DNA of 64,000 nt, taken from positions 124,001 to 188,000 of the forward strand of contig NZ_JACA01000014.1 of assembly GCF_000520995.1 (NCBI RefSeq), in the 5' to 3' direction. Shown piece after piece: positions 1-9,106 of the stretch. The position numbers and the translations under genes were made by a program. This stretch comes from Aquimarina macrocephali JAMB N27 (GTDB lineage Bacteria; Bacteroidota; Bacteroidia; Flavobacteriales; Flavobacteriaceae). How positions within the stretch are numbered: position 1 is the first letter of the stretch; each line of letters begins with the position of its first letter. The notes beneath the pieces are model-generated. The model did no database searches and was not told the origin of the DNA. It saw only the letters and a program-made list of their open reading frames with translations.

Positions 1-507
1 ATTGAAGTTCTACTTGCCGATGGAACTTCTTATGAATCTGTTCATGAACCATTAAAAGAACCTGTACAAATCACAACTATAAGTAAGGTAAATGGCTATC
101 CTAGAGTAATTTTTAGTGACCCGGAAAATGAGACCAATTTTTATCAGGTTCATTTTTCCTTTTATAATAATGGGAAACTGATATCCCAAGTATTCGAATT
201 ATCTAATGATGTTCTTTTTAATGGAAATGAAAATGCATTTATAGAAACTTTGACTAGTGGAGGAGATATTTTAGGAGTGAGTCTTTCAAATTTGAATTTT
301 CATACTTATGAGTATTATGTAGCGGCTCATGAACAATATGAGAATCAAGTAGATTTTGGTAGCCCAGAAACTACCGAACCTTTTTTAATATTTTCAAAGC
401 CTCCTATAAATTTAGTAGGAAATATTAGAAATACAACAGCAGATAGAAAAGCATTAGGTTTTTTTGGAGTGTTTAGTTTTAGTTATCAAGAGATCTCTTT
501 TAATTAA
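1..507 (+). CDS. DUF4249-like lipoprotein, C-terminal part (5' end outside window)
   Basis: The frame is open from base 1 to a TAA at 505-507, so only the last 168 residues are visible. There is no reason to start at an internal codon. The tail, with PPINLVGNIRN followed by ALGFFGVFSFS, resembles the end of DUF4249 proteins, where a 'N(I/V)xxGxGxFg' segment closes the domain. In Bacteroidota these are predicted periplasm-facing lipoproteins, often encoded next to a TonB-dependent receptor; no biochemical role is established. The next gene downstream is also a TonB-dependent receptor, 157 bp away, but the direct-repeat operator and -7 box in that gap suggest the receptor has its own promoter. 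The family call rests on C-terminal pattern recognition only. Confidence 0.6.
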   Translation: MEVLLADGTSYESVHEPLKEPVQITTISKVNGYPRVIFSDPENETNFYQVHFSFYNNGKLISQVFELSNDVLFNGNENAFIETLTSGGDILGVSLSNLNFHTYEYYVAAHEQYENQVDFGSPETTEPFLIFSKPPINLVGNIRNTTADRKALGFFGVFSFSYQEISFN

Positions 508-571
508 GTTTAACTGTAGCCATATGATTTAGGGACTGATTTGTGAAAAACAGAAAGATTTGCTAACACGA

Positions 572-602
572 CATTCATAGACAAACTAAAGCCATTCATA
601 GA
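572..602 (+). promoter_or_regulatory. Direct repeat CATTCATAGA x2, 21 bp apart (putative LytTR operator)
   Basis: CATTCATAGA occurs exactly at 572-581 and 593-602, a start-to-start distance of 21 bp or two helical turns. LytTR response regulators are known to bind 9-bp direct repeats about two turns apart. The repeats end 29 bp before a TAGTTTTG -7 box (632-639) and so would sit roughly at -74 and -53 from the inferred start. That is a typical activator position, and the downstream operon encodes a LytTR regulator. Operator function is inferred. Confidence 0.5.
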
Positions 603-631
603 TATTAATTACTAGTGCTAGTATTCGATTG

Positions 632-639
632 TAGTTTTG
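632..639 (+). promoter_or_regulatory. Bacteroidota -7 box for the first receptor operon
   Basis: TAGTTTTG matches the TAnnTTTG consensus of Bacteroidota housekeeping promoters, 25 bp before the receptor ATG. No good TTTG -33 element is seen about 20 bp upstream, which fits an activator-dependent promoter using the repeats at 572-602. Confidence 0.4.
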
Positions 640-664
640 AGTCATAACAAAAAAACAAAAAGTA

Positions 665-2965
665 ATGGCCCGATTAATTACTATCATTATTATTCTATTA
701 TTGTCTTTTCTCAACTCTTTCTCTCAATCCTTGAAAGGTGAAATTATTGATATAGATACTAATGAGCCAATACCTTACGCAACTGTAATTTTAAAAAACC
801 AAAAAGGAGAATTTTTAGAAGGTGTAACAACCGATGATAATGGTGTTTATAGTATAGATTATCAAAGTGGTAAATATGATGTAGAAGCAAGTTTTATTGG
901 ATATGAAACATATATGTCTTCTGTTGTAATTGATAAAAACACCACTTTGGATATTACCATGAAAACAGAAGCAACAACACTGGATGAAGTAACTCTTGTA
1001 GCAGAAGAAACCACAGTAAAGCAGTTAATTGATAAAAAAGTAGTGCATGTAGGAAAAGATTTATTATCAGGTGGGGGAGATGCAGCAACTGTATTAAGTC
1101 AATTATCCGAAGTGCAGGCAGATCAAAATGGTAATATTAGTTTAAGAGGAAGTCAAAATGTAAATGTATTAGTTAATGGTAAACCATCACCATTAAGTAC
1201 AACAGAACTATTGCAACAAATTCCCTCTGATGAAATCAATAAAATTGAGATCATAACATCACCATCTGCAAAATATCAAGCTAATGGTCTTACCGGAATT
1301 ATTAATATCATTACCAATAAAAAAGTAAGGAAAGGGGTTGTCATAACTACAAGTCTAAATGGAAATTCTCTGGGAAGTCACGGTGCAAATGGTGGAATTA
1401 ATTATGGACGATCTAAAACCAGTTATAGATTTGGAGGTTCTTATAAGAAGAATATATTCGAAAATGAAAATACCCAAAATCGATCGGGAATTCAACCATT
1501 TACACAGTTAAGTGATTTTAAATTTAATGGAGATGTGTATAAAGTTAATGGAGGCATTGACTGGTTTCCAAATGATGATAATGAATTTTCTTTAGGTTTG
1601 GATTATACTGATAACGGACATATATTGGATAATAAGGCTAATATAATTCAGAATGATGTCACTACTTTTCAAAATATTTTAGGGAGTCATTCTCATAAAA
1701 CATTTAATGCAAATGGTAATTATAGACGTTATTTTAAGGAGAAAGAAAATTTTCTTGAAATTGATATTCAGTTATCCGATAATGCAAATATTCTAAAAAG
1801 TGATTTTAGACCAAATCTTGAGATTACTGATAACGCTACTGATAATGATGTTTTTATTACAAGTCTGGCAATGGATTATTCGGGAGCACTAAGTGAGAAA
1901 TTTAAAATTGAAGCAGGAACGTTTTGGAATCGACAAAATCTCGATAATTCACGCTCTTTTTTTGATGCAAATAATATTCCTTTATCACAAGAAAGTTTTG
2001 AAAACACACAATCGACATATGCTGCATACACATTAATCAAATATAACCTGAAAGGGGTAAATATTCAGGCAGGAGTAAGGGGAGAGCTATTTGCCAGAAA
2101 AGCAAATCTTAAAACGGATAATACAATCATAGAGAATGACTTTACAAATCTGTTTCCCTCATTGCATTTAAGTTATACAATAAAAGAAGATCAAACATTT
2201 ATTTTTGGATATAATAGAAGAACATCCAGACCTACTTTAAGCCAGGTAAACCCCATTGCATTTCAGATTAATGAGTTTTCGATTAGCCAGGGAAATCCGG
2301 CTTTAGAGCCCGAGTTTTCAAATAATTTTGATGTTTCCTATCAATTCAAGAAGAAATATTTAAAAATAACGCCAGCTTTTGCTTACCGCCTTAAAGAAAA
2401 CATTATTACCACCAATAATTATGTAAATGATGATGGGATTAATGTATTTACTTCTGTAAATAATGGCGCAACGAATGCTTATGGGCTAGAAATGGCAATA
2501 AACATAAAACCTTATAATTGGTTAACCACTGACCTAAATTTTAATTGGAATTATGAAGAATTTAAAAACGACCAAATTGGCTTTACCCGTAATTTTAATA
2601 GAAGCTATAATCTAACACTAAAAAATCAATTCACAGTATCTCAAAAAACGAACGTGGTAGTATCCTGGCGTTATAATGGTCCTTCAAAAGGGTTTTTCTA
2701 TACCCGGGAAGTTACTCAAAAAATAGATTTAGGAATCAGACATAAAATCTTAAAAAATAAAGGGAATATAAATTTACGGGTAACAGACCTTTTTAATACT
2801 CAAAGTTTTGAAGGTATCAATTCTGGTAATGGGTTTTCACAAAGTTATACATACAAACCTACCTCAAGAGTTGTACACCTGGCATTTTCTTATCGTATAG
2901 ATGGAGGGACGGTTAAACAACGAAATAAAAAATCAAGACGCTATAATAGTGGTCTCATTGATTAA
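665..2965 (+). CDS. TonB-dependent receptor with outer-membrane beta-barrel
   Basis: This 766-residue outer-membrane receptor begins with a signal peptide (about residues 1-20, ending NSFSQS). A carboxypeptidase-regulatory-like beta-sandwich follows (about 24-107: 'GEIIDIDTNEPIPYATV', then GVYSID and GYETY). Next comes a plug with 'LRGSQNVNVLVNGKPSPLS', 'EINKIEIITSPSAKYQ' and GIINIITNK (about 135-225), then a long beta-barrel of the OMP_b-brl_3 type. Such receptors import large ligands, or transmit signals, using TonB energy. The substrate cannot be read from sequence. The next two genes, 21 bp downstream, encode a LytS-type kinase and a LytTR regulator, so receptor and signalling pair probably form one operon. 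It is paralogous to the receptor at 34531-36930 (shared LRG, NG and QIPSD motifs in the plug). Confidence 0.88.
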   Translation: MARLITIIIILLLSFLNSFSQSLKGEIIDIDTNEPIPYATVILKNQKGEFLEGVTTDDNGVYSIDYQSGKYDVEASFIGYETYMSSVVIDKNTTLDITMKTEATTLDEVTLVAEETTVKQLIDKKVVHVGKDLLSGGGDAATVLSQLSEVQADQNGNISLRGSQNVNVLVNGKPSPLSTTELLQQIPSDEINKIEIITSPSAKYQANGLTGIINIITNKKVRKGVVITTSLNGNSLGSHGANGGINYGRSKTSYRFGGSYKKNIFENENTQNRSGIQPFTQLSDFKFNGDVYKVNGGIDWFPNDDNEFSLGLDYTDNGHILDNKANIIQNDVTTFQNILGSHSHKTFNANGNYRRYFKEKENFLEIDIQLSDNANILKSDFRPNLEITDNATDNDVFITSLAMDYSGALSEKFKIEAGTFWNRQNLDNSRSFFDANNIPLSQESFENTQSTYAAYTLIKYNLKGVNIQAGVRGELFARKANLKTDNTIIENDFTNLFPSLHLSYTIKEDQTFIFGYNRRTSRPTLSQVNPIAFQINEFSISQGNPALEPEFSNNFDVSYQFKKKYLKITPAFAYRLKENIITTNNYVNDDGINVFTSVNNGATNAYGLEMAINIKPYNWLTTDLNFNWNYEEFKNDQIGFTRNFNRSYNLTLKNQFTVSQKTNVVVSWRYNGPSKGFFYTREVTQKIDLGIRHKILKNKGNINLRVTDLFNTQSFEGINSGNGFSQSYTYKPTSRVVHLAFSYRIDGGTVKQRNKKSRRYNSGLID

Positions 2966-2986
2966 TATTAAATTTACGAGAAGCGT

Positions 2987-3991
2987 ATGAAAAAAGTGTT
3001 CGAAATAAAATATTTTGAAATAGGATTACACTTCCTGTTTTGGATATTATACTTTACCTATCCCATTATTAAATTTGGGGATCATAACAGGTTTTCTTTT
3101 GATTTTAGTGAGGCAGTATTAAATACAGTTTTTATTGGAGTTTCTGTATACATCGCTCATTTTTTCTTAATAAAAAATTACAGAAGTATAAAAGCTGTGA
3201 TAATATTTTTATTAATGTTTTTTTTAATTGTGTATCTAAATTGTTATTTGAATGGTAAAACTTGTCAATGCAATTTTAGACTTTGTTTTATTAATAAAAC
3301 AGTAGAATATCTATTGATAAATGCCTTTTTTTTGGCAATATTTACGATTAAGAAGAATATCATTAGTAACCAAATATTAGAAAGAACAGAACAAGAACGA
3401 GTTCAGGCAGAGTTAAAAAGCCTTAAAGCACAGCTAAATCCTCATTTTTTATTCAATACCTTAAACATGTTGTACTCTAATGCAATCCTTAAGGATGAAG
3501 TTTTGGCAGATAAAATTCTAAAACTCTCTGATAGCCTTCACTATTTAATGCATGAAGGAGAAAAACCAAATGTACCTTTGTTGCAAGAGATTGAATTTAT
3601 TAATGGATATATAGAATTACAAAAGGCCCGATTAGGAAAAAAAATTGATATTAAATTTTCAAATACTTTGGATAACCCAAAACAGAATATACCACCATTG
3701 TTGATGATTCCTTTTATTGAAAATGCATTTAAGTATTCTAGTATGGTAGAAGGAAAGAAAATACCTCTTAGTATTGATGTGAAACTTGCAAATAATGTAC
3801 TCAATTTATGGATCGAAAACCGATATGATCCCAGTTATTCTTCAAAACAGTCAGAAGTATGGAAAGATAGTGGTATTGGTATAGAAAATGTAAAAAAGAG
3901 ATTAGCTTTATTGTATCCATCTAAGCATACTCTTACTATTGAGTCATTAGAAAATACTTTTAAAGTGAATTTAAAAATTGATCTAAAATGA
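2987..3991 (+). CDS. LytS/YehU-type sensor histidine kinase (TCS1)
   Basis: A 334-residue integral membrane kinase of the His_kinase (LytS/YehU) family. Four hydrophobic segments cover about residues 10-125. A short coiled linker (ERTEQERVQAELKSLKAQ) then leads to the phosphoacceptor box LNPHFLFNTLN, with His153. An ATPase domain follows, with 'IPPLLMIPFIENAFKY' as the N box and 'DSGIGIENVKKRLALLYP' as the G region. It has no extracellular sensor domain, as is usual for this family, so ligand sensing would be in the membrane or through a partner. The stop overlaps the regulator start (ATGA at 3988-3991), which indicates translational coupling. It follows the receptor gene by 21 bp. A cluster of cysteines between residues about 87 and 100 (KTCQCNFRLC), before the last membrane segment, is unusual and could bind metal or form disulfides. 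Confidence 0.9.
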   Translation: MKKVFEIKYFEIGLHFLFWILYFTYPIIKFGDHNRFSFDFSEAVLNTVFIGVSVYIAHFFLIKNYRSIKAVIIFLLMFFLIVYLNCYLNGKTCQCNFRLCFINKTVEYLLINAFFLAIFTIKKNIISNQILERTEQERVQAELKSLKAQLNPHFLFNTLNMLYSNAILKDEVLADKILKLSDSLHYLMHEGEKPNVPLLQEIEFINGYIELQKARLGKKIDIKFSNTLDNPKQNIPPLLMIPFIENAFKYSSMVEGKKIPLSIDVKLANNVLNLWIENRYDPSYSSKQSEVWKDSGIGIENVKKRLALLYPSKHTLTIESLENTFKVNLKIDLK

Positions 3992-4665
3992 AATGCATCA
4001 TTATAGAAGATGAACTGCCTGCACAGCAATTATTGATGAAATATATTGGGCAGTCCTCAGATATTGAATGTGTTGGCGTTTTTGAGTCGGTTTCAGAATT
4101 ACCTTTATATGTCCTAAACGAAGTAGATTTTATATTATTAGACATACAATTGCCAGGAGCTAATGGTTTAGATTTCTTAAAAAGTTTAGAAATAAAACCT
4201 AAAGTTATTATTACAACTGCCTATAGAGATTATGCAATTGATGCTTTTGAAGAAGCTGTAGAGGATTACCTACTCAAACCTTTTTCTTATCATAGATTTT
4301 TAAAATCTGTAATGCGAATACAAAACACCCTTACAGATAAAAATACGATTCATAATGAAAAAGAACTATTTGTATATACAGACAAAACCTTTTACAAAAT
4401 AATTAAAAATGATATTTATTATATCAAATCAGAAGCAGACTACATATATATCTATTATGGCGAAAAGAAACTACTAGTTCAAGATAGTCTGAGTAATTGG
4501 GAATATAAACTTAAAGAAGATGGATTTATAAGAATCCATAGGTCCTACATCATTAATTTTAGAAAAATTGACAAAATAGAAGGGAATCTTGTGCATATAG
4601 AAAAAGAAGCCATTCCTATCGGGAAAACGTATAGAACATCTTTCTTTAATATCATTAAGAAGTAA
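3988..4665 (+). CDS. LytTR-family response regulator (TCS1)
   Basis: A 225-residue two-domain regulator. The receiver domain (about 1-120) has acidic residues EDE at 7-9, the phosphoacceptor Asp52 in FILLDIQLPG, the conserved T in TTAYRDYA and the Lys in YLLKPF. The C-terminal LytTR DNA-binding domain (about 128-225) contains YIKSEADYIYIY, FIRIHRSYIIN and EAIPIGKTYR. LytTR domains contact short direct repeats separated by about two helical turns, and such a pair lies at 572-602 before the operon's first gene. Its cognate kinase is the preceding gene, with a 4-bp overlap. Its receiver (DIQLPGANG) differs from the NMPKLKG type of the regulators at 16588 and 40778, so it is a separate lineage. 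Confidence 0.92.
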   Translation: MKCIIIEDELPAQQLLMKYIGQSSDIECVGVFESVSELPLYVLNEVDFILLDIQLPGANGLDFLKSLEIKPKVIITTAYRDYAIDAFEEAVEDYLLKPFSYHRFLKSVMRIQNTLTDKNTIHNEKELFVYTDKTFYKIIKNDIYYIKSEADYIYIYYGEKKLLVQDSLSNWEYKLKEDGFIRIHRSYIINFRKIDKIEGNLVHIEKEAIPIGKTYRTSFFNIIKK

Positions 4666-4835
4666 AATAAACCCATTTTGGAACTATAAAATGCGATTAT
4701 TAGACAACTAAAGGCGAAATAATTGACCTTAATTTTTATTGAAAAATCTTTTGATTTGAGAAGTATTTAGGGTTTTATTCCTTAAGAACAAAGATTAAAC
4801 TTCTGTTAAACAAAATTCGTTATATCTATTTTTTG

Positions 4836-4843
4836 TAGATTTG
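4836..4843 (+). promoter_or_regulatory. Bacteroidota -7 box before the HYC_CC_PP gene
   Basis: TAGATTTG matches TAnnTTTG and ends 8 bp before the ATG at 4852. The predicted transcript start would fall almost on the start codon, giving a leaderless or near-leaderless mRNA. The -33 element is poor (TTCG at 4816). Confidence 0.4.
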
Positions 4844-4851
4844 TTACATAA

Positions 4852-5268
4852 ATGAAAAAGTTTATCCATAAAATATCGGCTGTTTTAATGGCAATGGTAG
4901 TGTTGATATCTACTATGTCGTTTACATTAGATATGCATTATTGTGGAAATACTTTGGTGGACGTTGCTTTGTTTAAAGAAGCAAAGACCTGCGGAATGGA
5001 ACAACAAGTTTCTAGTTCAATTGCATGTTCGGTAATGGCCAAAAAAAGTTGTTGTACTGATAAGCAACTTAATTTTGAAGGACAGGATGAACTTCAAAAT
5101 TCATTTGATAAAATCACTTTAGAGCAACAGGCTTTTGTTGCAATTTTTTATTACTCATATATAGACCTTTTTGAAGGACTTGAGGATAATGTCATCCCTT
5201 TTAAAGAGTATCCGCCTCCTTTCTTAGTCAAGGATATTCATGTGCTTAACGAAACCTTTCTTATTTGA
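4852..5268 (+). CDS. HYC_CC_PP family exported protein
   Basis: A 138-residue protein with an N-terminal hydrophobic signal segment (about residues 5-26). It shows the three motifs that name the HYC_CC_PP family of Bacteroidota: HYCG near residue 31, SCCTD near residue 65 and PPPF near residue 125. The function is not established. The cysteine and histidine motifs, and placement directly before a CusA-type pump, suggest a small periplasmic copper-binding or copper-sensing role; this is inference from context. Position 103 bp before the RND pump, on the same strand, suggests co-regulation with the copper cluster. It has its own -7 box right before the start codon. Confidence 0.8.
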   Translation: MKKFIHKISAVLMAMVVLISTMSFTLDMHYCGNTLVDVALFKEAKTCGMEQQVSSSIACSVMAKKSCCTDKQLNFEGQDELQNSFDKITLEQQAFVAIFYYSYIDLFEGLEDNVIPFKEYPPPFLVKDIHVLNETFLI

Positions 5269-5371
5269 TACATTGATAATTAAATTATGCCCAATGGAGA
5301 TTCATGTGGGCTAGAGTTGTTGTTTGTAATCCAAAAACAACGCCTTTTTCTAATTATCAAATAATCAGTAT

Positions 5372-8300
5372 ATGCTAAATAAAAGCATCAAATTTCTTAT
5401 TGAGAATAAATTGGTTGCAGTCCTTTTACTAGCTCTTTTTGTAGGATGGGGTGTTGTAAATGCACCATTTGGTTGGCAAACAGGAATATTACCTAGTGAC
5501 CCCGTAGCAGTCGATGCTATACCAGATATTGGCGAAAACCAGCAAATTGTATTTACAAAATGGCAGGGGCGATCACCACAAGATATCGAGGACCAGATTA
5601 CGTACCCTTTAACTACTTCACTTTTAGGAGTGCCAGGAGTAAAAACTATTCGTAGCTCTTCAATGTTTGGGTTTTCAAGTATTTATGTCATTTTTGAAGA
5701 AGATGTAGAATTCTACTGGAGTAGGAGTCGTATTCTGGAGAAACTAAATTCATTACCATCAGGATTATTACCAAATGGAGTAAACCCAAGTTTGGGGCCA
5801 GATGCAACTGGATTGGGCCAGATTTTTTGGTACACCATAGAAGGGCGAGACGAAAACGGAAATGTAACTGGTGGTTGGGATTTGCAAGAACTAAGAAGTG
5901 TTCAGGATTACTATGTGAAATATGCGTTATCATCTGCTGGTGGAGTATCAGAGGTGGCCTCTGTCGGTGGATACGTACAAGAATATCAGGTAGATGTAAA
6001 TCCAGAGCTAATGCGCCAGTATAATATTAGTTTGCAGCATGTTGTTAATGCTGTTAAGCAATCAAATAGGGATATCGGCGCACAGACGTTAGAAATTAAC
6101 CAGGCAGAATATCTAGTTCGCGGTCTGGGATATATAAAATCTATTGCAGATATAGAAAATGCAGTAGTAACGTCTGAAGAATATACTTCAATACGTATTA
6201 AAGATATTGCCAGTGTTAGTTTAGGGCCAGAAGCCAGAAGAGGTATTTTGGATAAGGAAGGTGCAGAAGTAGTAGGAGGTGTGGTAGTAGCACGTTATGG
6301 AGCAAATCCATTAGAGGTTATCAATAATGTAAAAGACAAAATTACCGAACTCAGTACCGGTTTACCATCCAAACAATTAAAAGACGGTCGTACTTCACAA
6401 TTAACGATAGTTCCTTTTTATGATCGAACCGAACTTATTCATGAAACAATAGGTACACTTAACGAGGCTCTTACCTTAGAAATTTTGATCACCTTTCTTG
6501 TTGTCATTATTATGGTATTTAATCTCAGAGCTTCAATCCTTATTTCGGGACTTTTACCCGTAGCCATTTTGATGGTTTTTATAGCTATGAAATTGTTTGG
6601 AGTCGATGCTAATATTGTTGCTTTATCCGGTATTGCTATTGCTATCGGTACGATGGTAGATATGGGAGTGATACTTTCAGAAAATATTATAAGGCATCTG
6701 GATGATAATAAAAATCATTTACCGGTAAATACAGTAGTATATAATGCTACTGCAGAAATTTCTGGAGCAATATTGACAGCAGTACTAACTACGATAATCA
6801 GTTTTATACCTGTATTTACAATGATTGGTGCAGAAGGAAAGCTATTTAGACCATTAGCATTTACCAAAACAATGGCACTTACAGCATCAATTATAGTAGC
6901 CTTATTCTTTATTCCACCATTTGCTGCTTTTCTATTCAGAAAGAAAAACATCAAAACCTCAGTGAGTTATGTGATCAATAGTGTTTTAATTGTATTAGGA
7001 TGTATAGTAGTTCTTAATGGTATGTGGTTAGGTGTAATTTTGATAGCTTTTGCAATAACAACTATTCTTAACTTAAGAGGTATAGTTTCACAAGACCATA
7101 CTAATTTGATCAATATTAGTATAGCAGTAGTAACAATAGTACTCTTGTTATCAGAATATTGGAGACCAATGGGTGCAGGTAAAAGTATGTTCGTGAACCT
7201 CATTTTTGTAGGGGTTATTTGCTTTGGACTGTTAGGTAGTTTTACGCTTTTTAGAAAATATTATACCAGAATATTACAATGGGCGTTGAATAATAAGCTA
7301 CTATTTTTATCTCTACCCACTATTATTATTGTTTTTGGTTTTTTAATCATGAAAAATATAGGAAAAGAGTTCATGCCTTCGTTAAATGAAGGATCTTTTC
7401 TATTGATGCCGACCACATTATCACATGCTGGAGTGGCAGAAAATAAGAGAATATTACAGCAATTGGATATGGCAGTAGCAAGTATTCCCGAAATTAAAAC
7501 TGTCGTTGGTAAAGCAGGTAGAACAGAATCTTCACTTGATCCTGCTCCATTATCAATGTATGAGAATATCATTTTATATAAGCCAGAGTATATGCTTAAT
7601 AAAAATGGGAAAAGACAACGATATAAGATTAATGATGATGGCTTATTTATAGGTAAAGATGGAAAGCTGATTTATAATAAAAACTATGATGTTAACCCTG
7701 ATAAAGTCGGTAATGTATCGAAAAAGAAATATTTTTCGGTTAATAGAGAAAACCTTATTCCTGATAATAATGGCCAATTCTACCGTAACTGGAGGCCAGA
7801 AATCAAGAGCCCAGACGATATTTGGGTCCAAATCATAAAAGTAACAAAATTACCTGGGGTTACTTCGGTACCAAAATTACAACCGATAGAAACCAGATTG
7901 ATAATGCTACAAACGGGAATGCGAGCCCCAATGGGTATTAAAGTAAAAGGGCAGAATTTAAAACAAATTGAAGCTTTTGGAATCCAATTAGAAGAGATAC
8001 TAAAAGAAGTAGATGGAGTAAAAGAAGAAGCAGTGTTTGCAGATCGTATTGTTGGAAAACCTTATTTGCTTTTAGACATTGATAGAGAACAATTGGTACG
8101 TTATGGAGTATCGGTTGAACAGGTTCAGCAAATTCTCGAAGTAGCAATAGGAGGAATTTCACTTACACAAACGGTGGAAGGTAGAGAACGTTATGGAGTT
8201 CGAGTACGCTATCCACGCGAACTTCGGGCTAATCCAACAGATCTCGAAACTATCTATGTTCCTTTGGAAAAAGGAAGTTCGATACCGCTAAGCGAATTAG

Positions 8301-9106
8301 TGGATATTCGTTATGAACAAGGGCCGCAAGTGATAAAAAGTGAAGATACATTTCTAGTGGGCTATGTTTTATTTGATAAGAAAGATGGTTTTGCAGAAGT
8401 AAATGTTGTTAAGAATGCACAAAACTTAATAAAAACCAAGATCGATAATAGTGAACTGATTGTTCCAAAAGGAATAACCTATCAATTCACAGGTACGTAT
8501 GAAAATCAATTGAGAGCAGAAAAGACATTATCGATTGTAGTACCTTTGGCTTTGGCCATTATCTTTTTAATACTCTACCTTCAGTTTCGCTCAATAACTA
8601 CCTCATTAATAGTATTTACAGGTATTGCAGTAGCTTTTTCTGGTGGATTTTTAATGATCTGGTTATATGGTCAAGATTGGTTTTTAAACATCAATTTCTT
8701 TGATAAAAACTTGCGAGATCTGTTTCAAGTTCACACCATCAATCTAAGTGTTGCAGTGTGGGTTGGCTTCATAGCACTTTTTGGTATTGCTACAGATGAT
8801 GGAGTAGTAATGGCGACTTATCTTAAACAGACTTTTGATAAAAATGAACCGAAATCCCTTAATGATATTAGAACATCTGTGATCGAAGCAGGAGAGAAGA
8901 GAATTCGCCCTTGCCTAATGACTACTGCAACTACAATTCTTGCATTATTACCAATATTAACATCTACTGGGCGTGGGAGTGATATTATGATACCAATGGC
9001 AATTCCTTCATTTGGCGGAATGGTGATTGCCCTTATAACACTATTTGTTGTACCGGTATTATTTGGCTGGAAAAAAGAAGTTCAACTTAAAAAAATGAGT
9101 AAATGA
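5372..9106 (+). CDS. cusA: CusA/CzcA-family heavy-metal RND efflux pump
   Basis: A 1244-residue inner-membrane proton/metal antiporter of the HME-RND type. Typical features are the first membrane helix (residues 9-30), VDAIPDIGENQ in the N-terminal porter region, and Asp430 in IAIGTMVDMGV, equivalent by alignment to the proton-relay Asp of E. coli CusA. LIMLQTGMRAPMGIKV carries a Met that aligns with one of the CusA metal-site methionines, which favours Cu/Ag over Zn/Co. It is about 200 residues longer than E. coli CusA. One insertion (about residues 530-625) adds hydrophobic segments after the first membrane block. Another (about 737-815) is a hydrophilic NKNGKRQRY...RPEIKSPDDIW segment before the metal site. 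A similar insertion occurs in other Bacteroidota CusA proteins as I recall them. The stop overlaps the TolC-family start (ATGA). Confidence 0.93.
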   Translation: MLNKSIKFLIENKLVAVLLLALFVGWGVVNAPFGWQTGILPSDPVAVDAIPDIGENQQIVFTKWQGRSPQDIEDQITYPLTTSLLGVPGVKTIRSSSMFGFSSIYVIFEEDVEFYWSRSRILEKLNSLPSGLLPNGVNPSLGPDATGLGQIFWYTIEGRDENGNVTGGWDLQELRSVQDYYVKYALSSAGGVSEVASVGGYVQEYQVDVNPELMRQYNISLQHVVNAVKQSNRDIGAQTLEINQAEYLVRGLGYIKSIADIENAVVTSEEYTSIRIKDIASVSLGPEARRGILDKEGAEVVGGVVVARYGANPLEVINNVKDKITELSTGLPSKQLKDGRTSQLTIVPFYDRTELIHETIGTLNEALTLEILITFLVVIIMVFNLRASILISGLLPVAILMVFIAMKLFGVDANIVALSGIAIAIGTMVDMGVILSENIIRHLDDNKNHLPVNTVVYNATAEISGAILTAVLTTIISFIPVFTMIGAEGKLFRPLAFTKTMALTASIIVALFFIPPFAAFLFRKKNIKTSVSYVINSVLIVLGCIVVLNGMWLGVILIAFAITTILNLRGIVSQDHTNLINISIAVVTIVLLLSEYWRPMGAGKSMFVNLIFVGVICFGLLGSFTLFRKYYTRILQWALNNKLLFLSLPTIIIVFGFLIMKNIGKEFMPSLNEGSFLLMPTTLSHAGVAENKRILQQLDMAVASIPEIKTVVGKAGRTESSLDPAPLSMYENIILYKPEYMLNKNGKRQRYKINDDGLFIGKDGKLIYNKNYDVNPDKVGNVSKKKYFSVNRENLIPDNNGQFYRNWRPEIKSPDDIWVQIIKVTKLPGVTSVPKLQPIETRLIMLQTGMRAPMGIKVKGQNLKQIEAFGIQLEEILKEVDGVKEEAVFADRIVGKPYLLLDIDREQLVRYGVSVEQVQQILEVAIGGISLTQTVEGRERYGVRVRYPRELRANPTDLETIYVPLEKGSSIPLSELVDIRYEQGPQVIKSEDTFLVGYVLFDKKDGFAEVNVVKNAQNLIKTKIDNSELIVPKGITYQFTGTYENQLRAEKTLSIVVPLALAIIFLILYLQFRSITTSLIVFTGIAVAFSGGFLMIWLYGQDWFLNINFFDKNLRDLFQVHTINLSVAVWVGFIALFGIATDDGVVMATYLKQTFDKNEPKSLNDIRTSVIEAGEKRIRPCLMTTATTILALLPILTSTGRGSDIMIPMAIPSFGGMVIALITLFVVPVLFGWKKEVQLKKMSK

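Noticed and set aside
5269..5371. Attenuator between HYC_CC_PP and CusA genes
   Set aside because: GTTGTTT/AAACAAC with a following T-run forms only a 7-bp stem with a 9-nt loop; too weak to call.
5827..6024. 65-residue ORF inside the CusA gene
   Set aside because: It is an overlapping frame of the pump gene with Trp/Arg/Cys-rich, non-natural composition.
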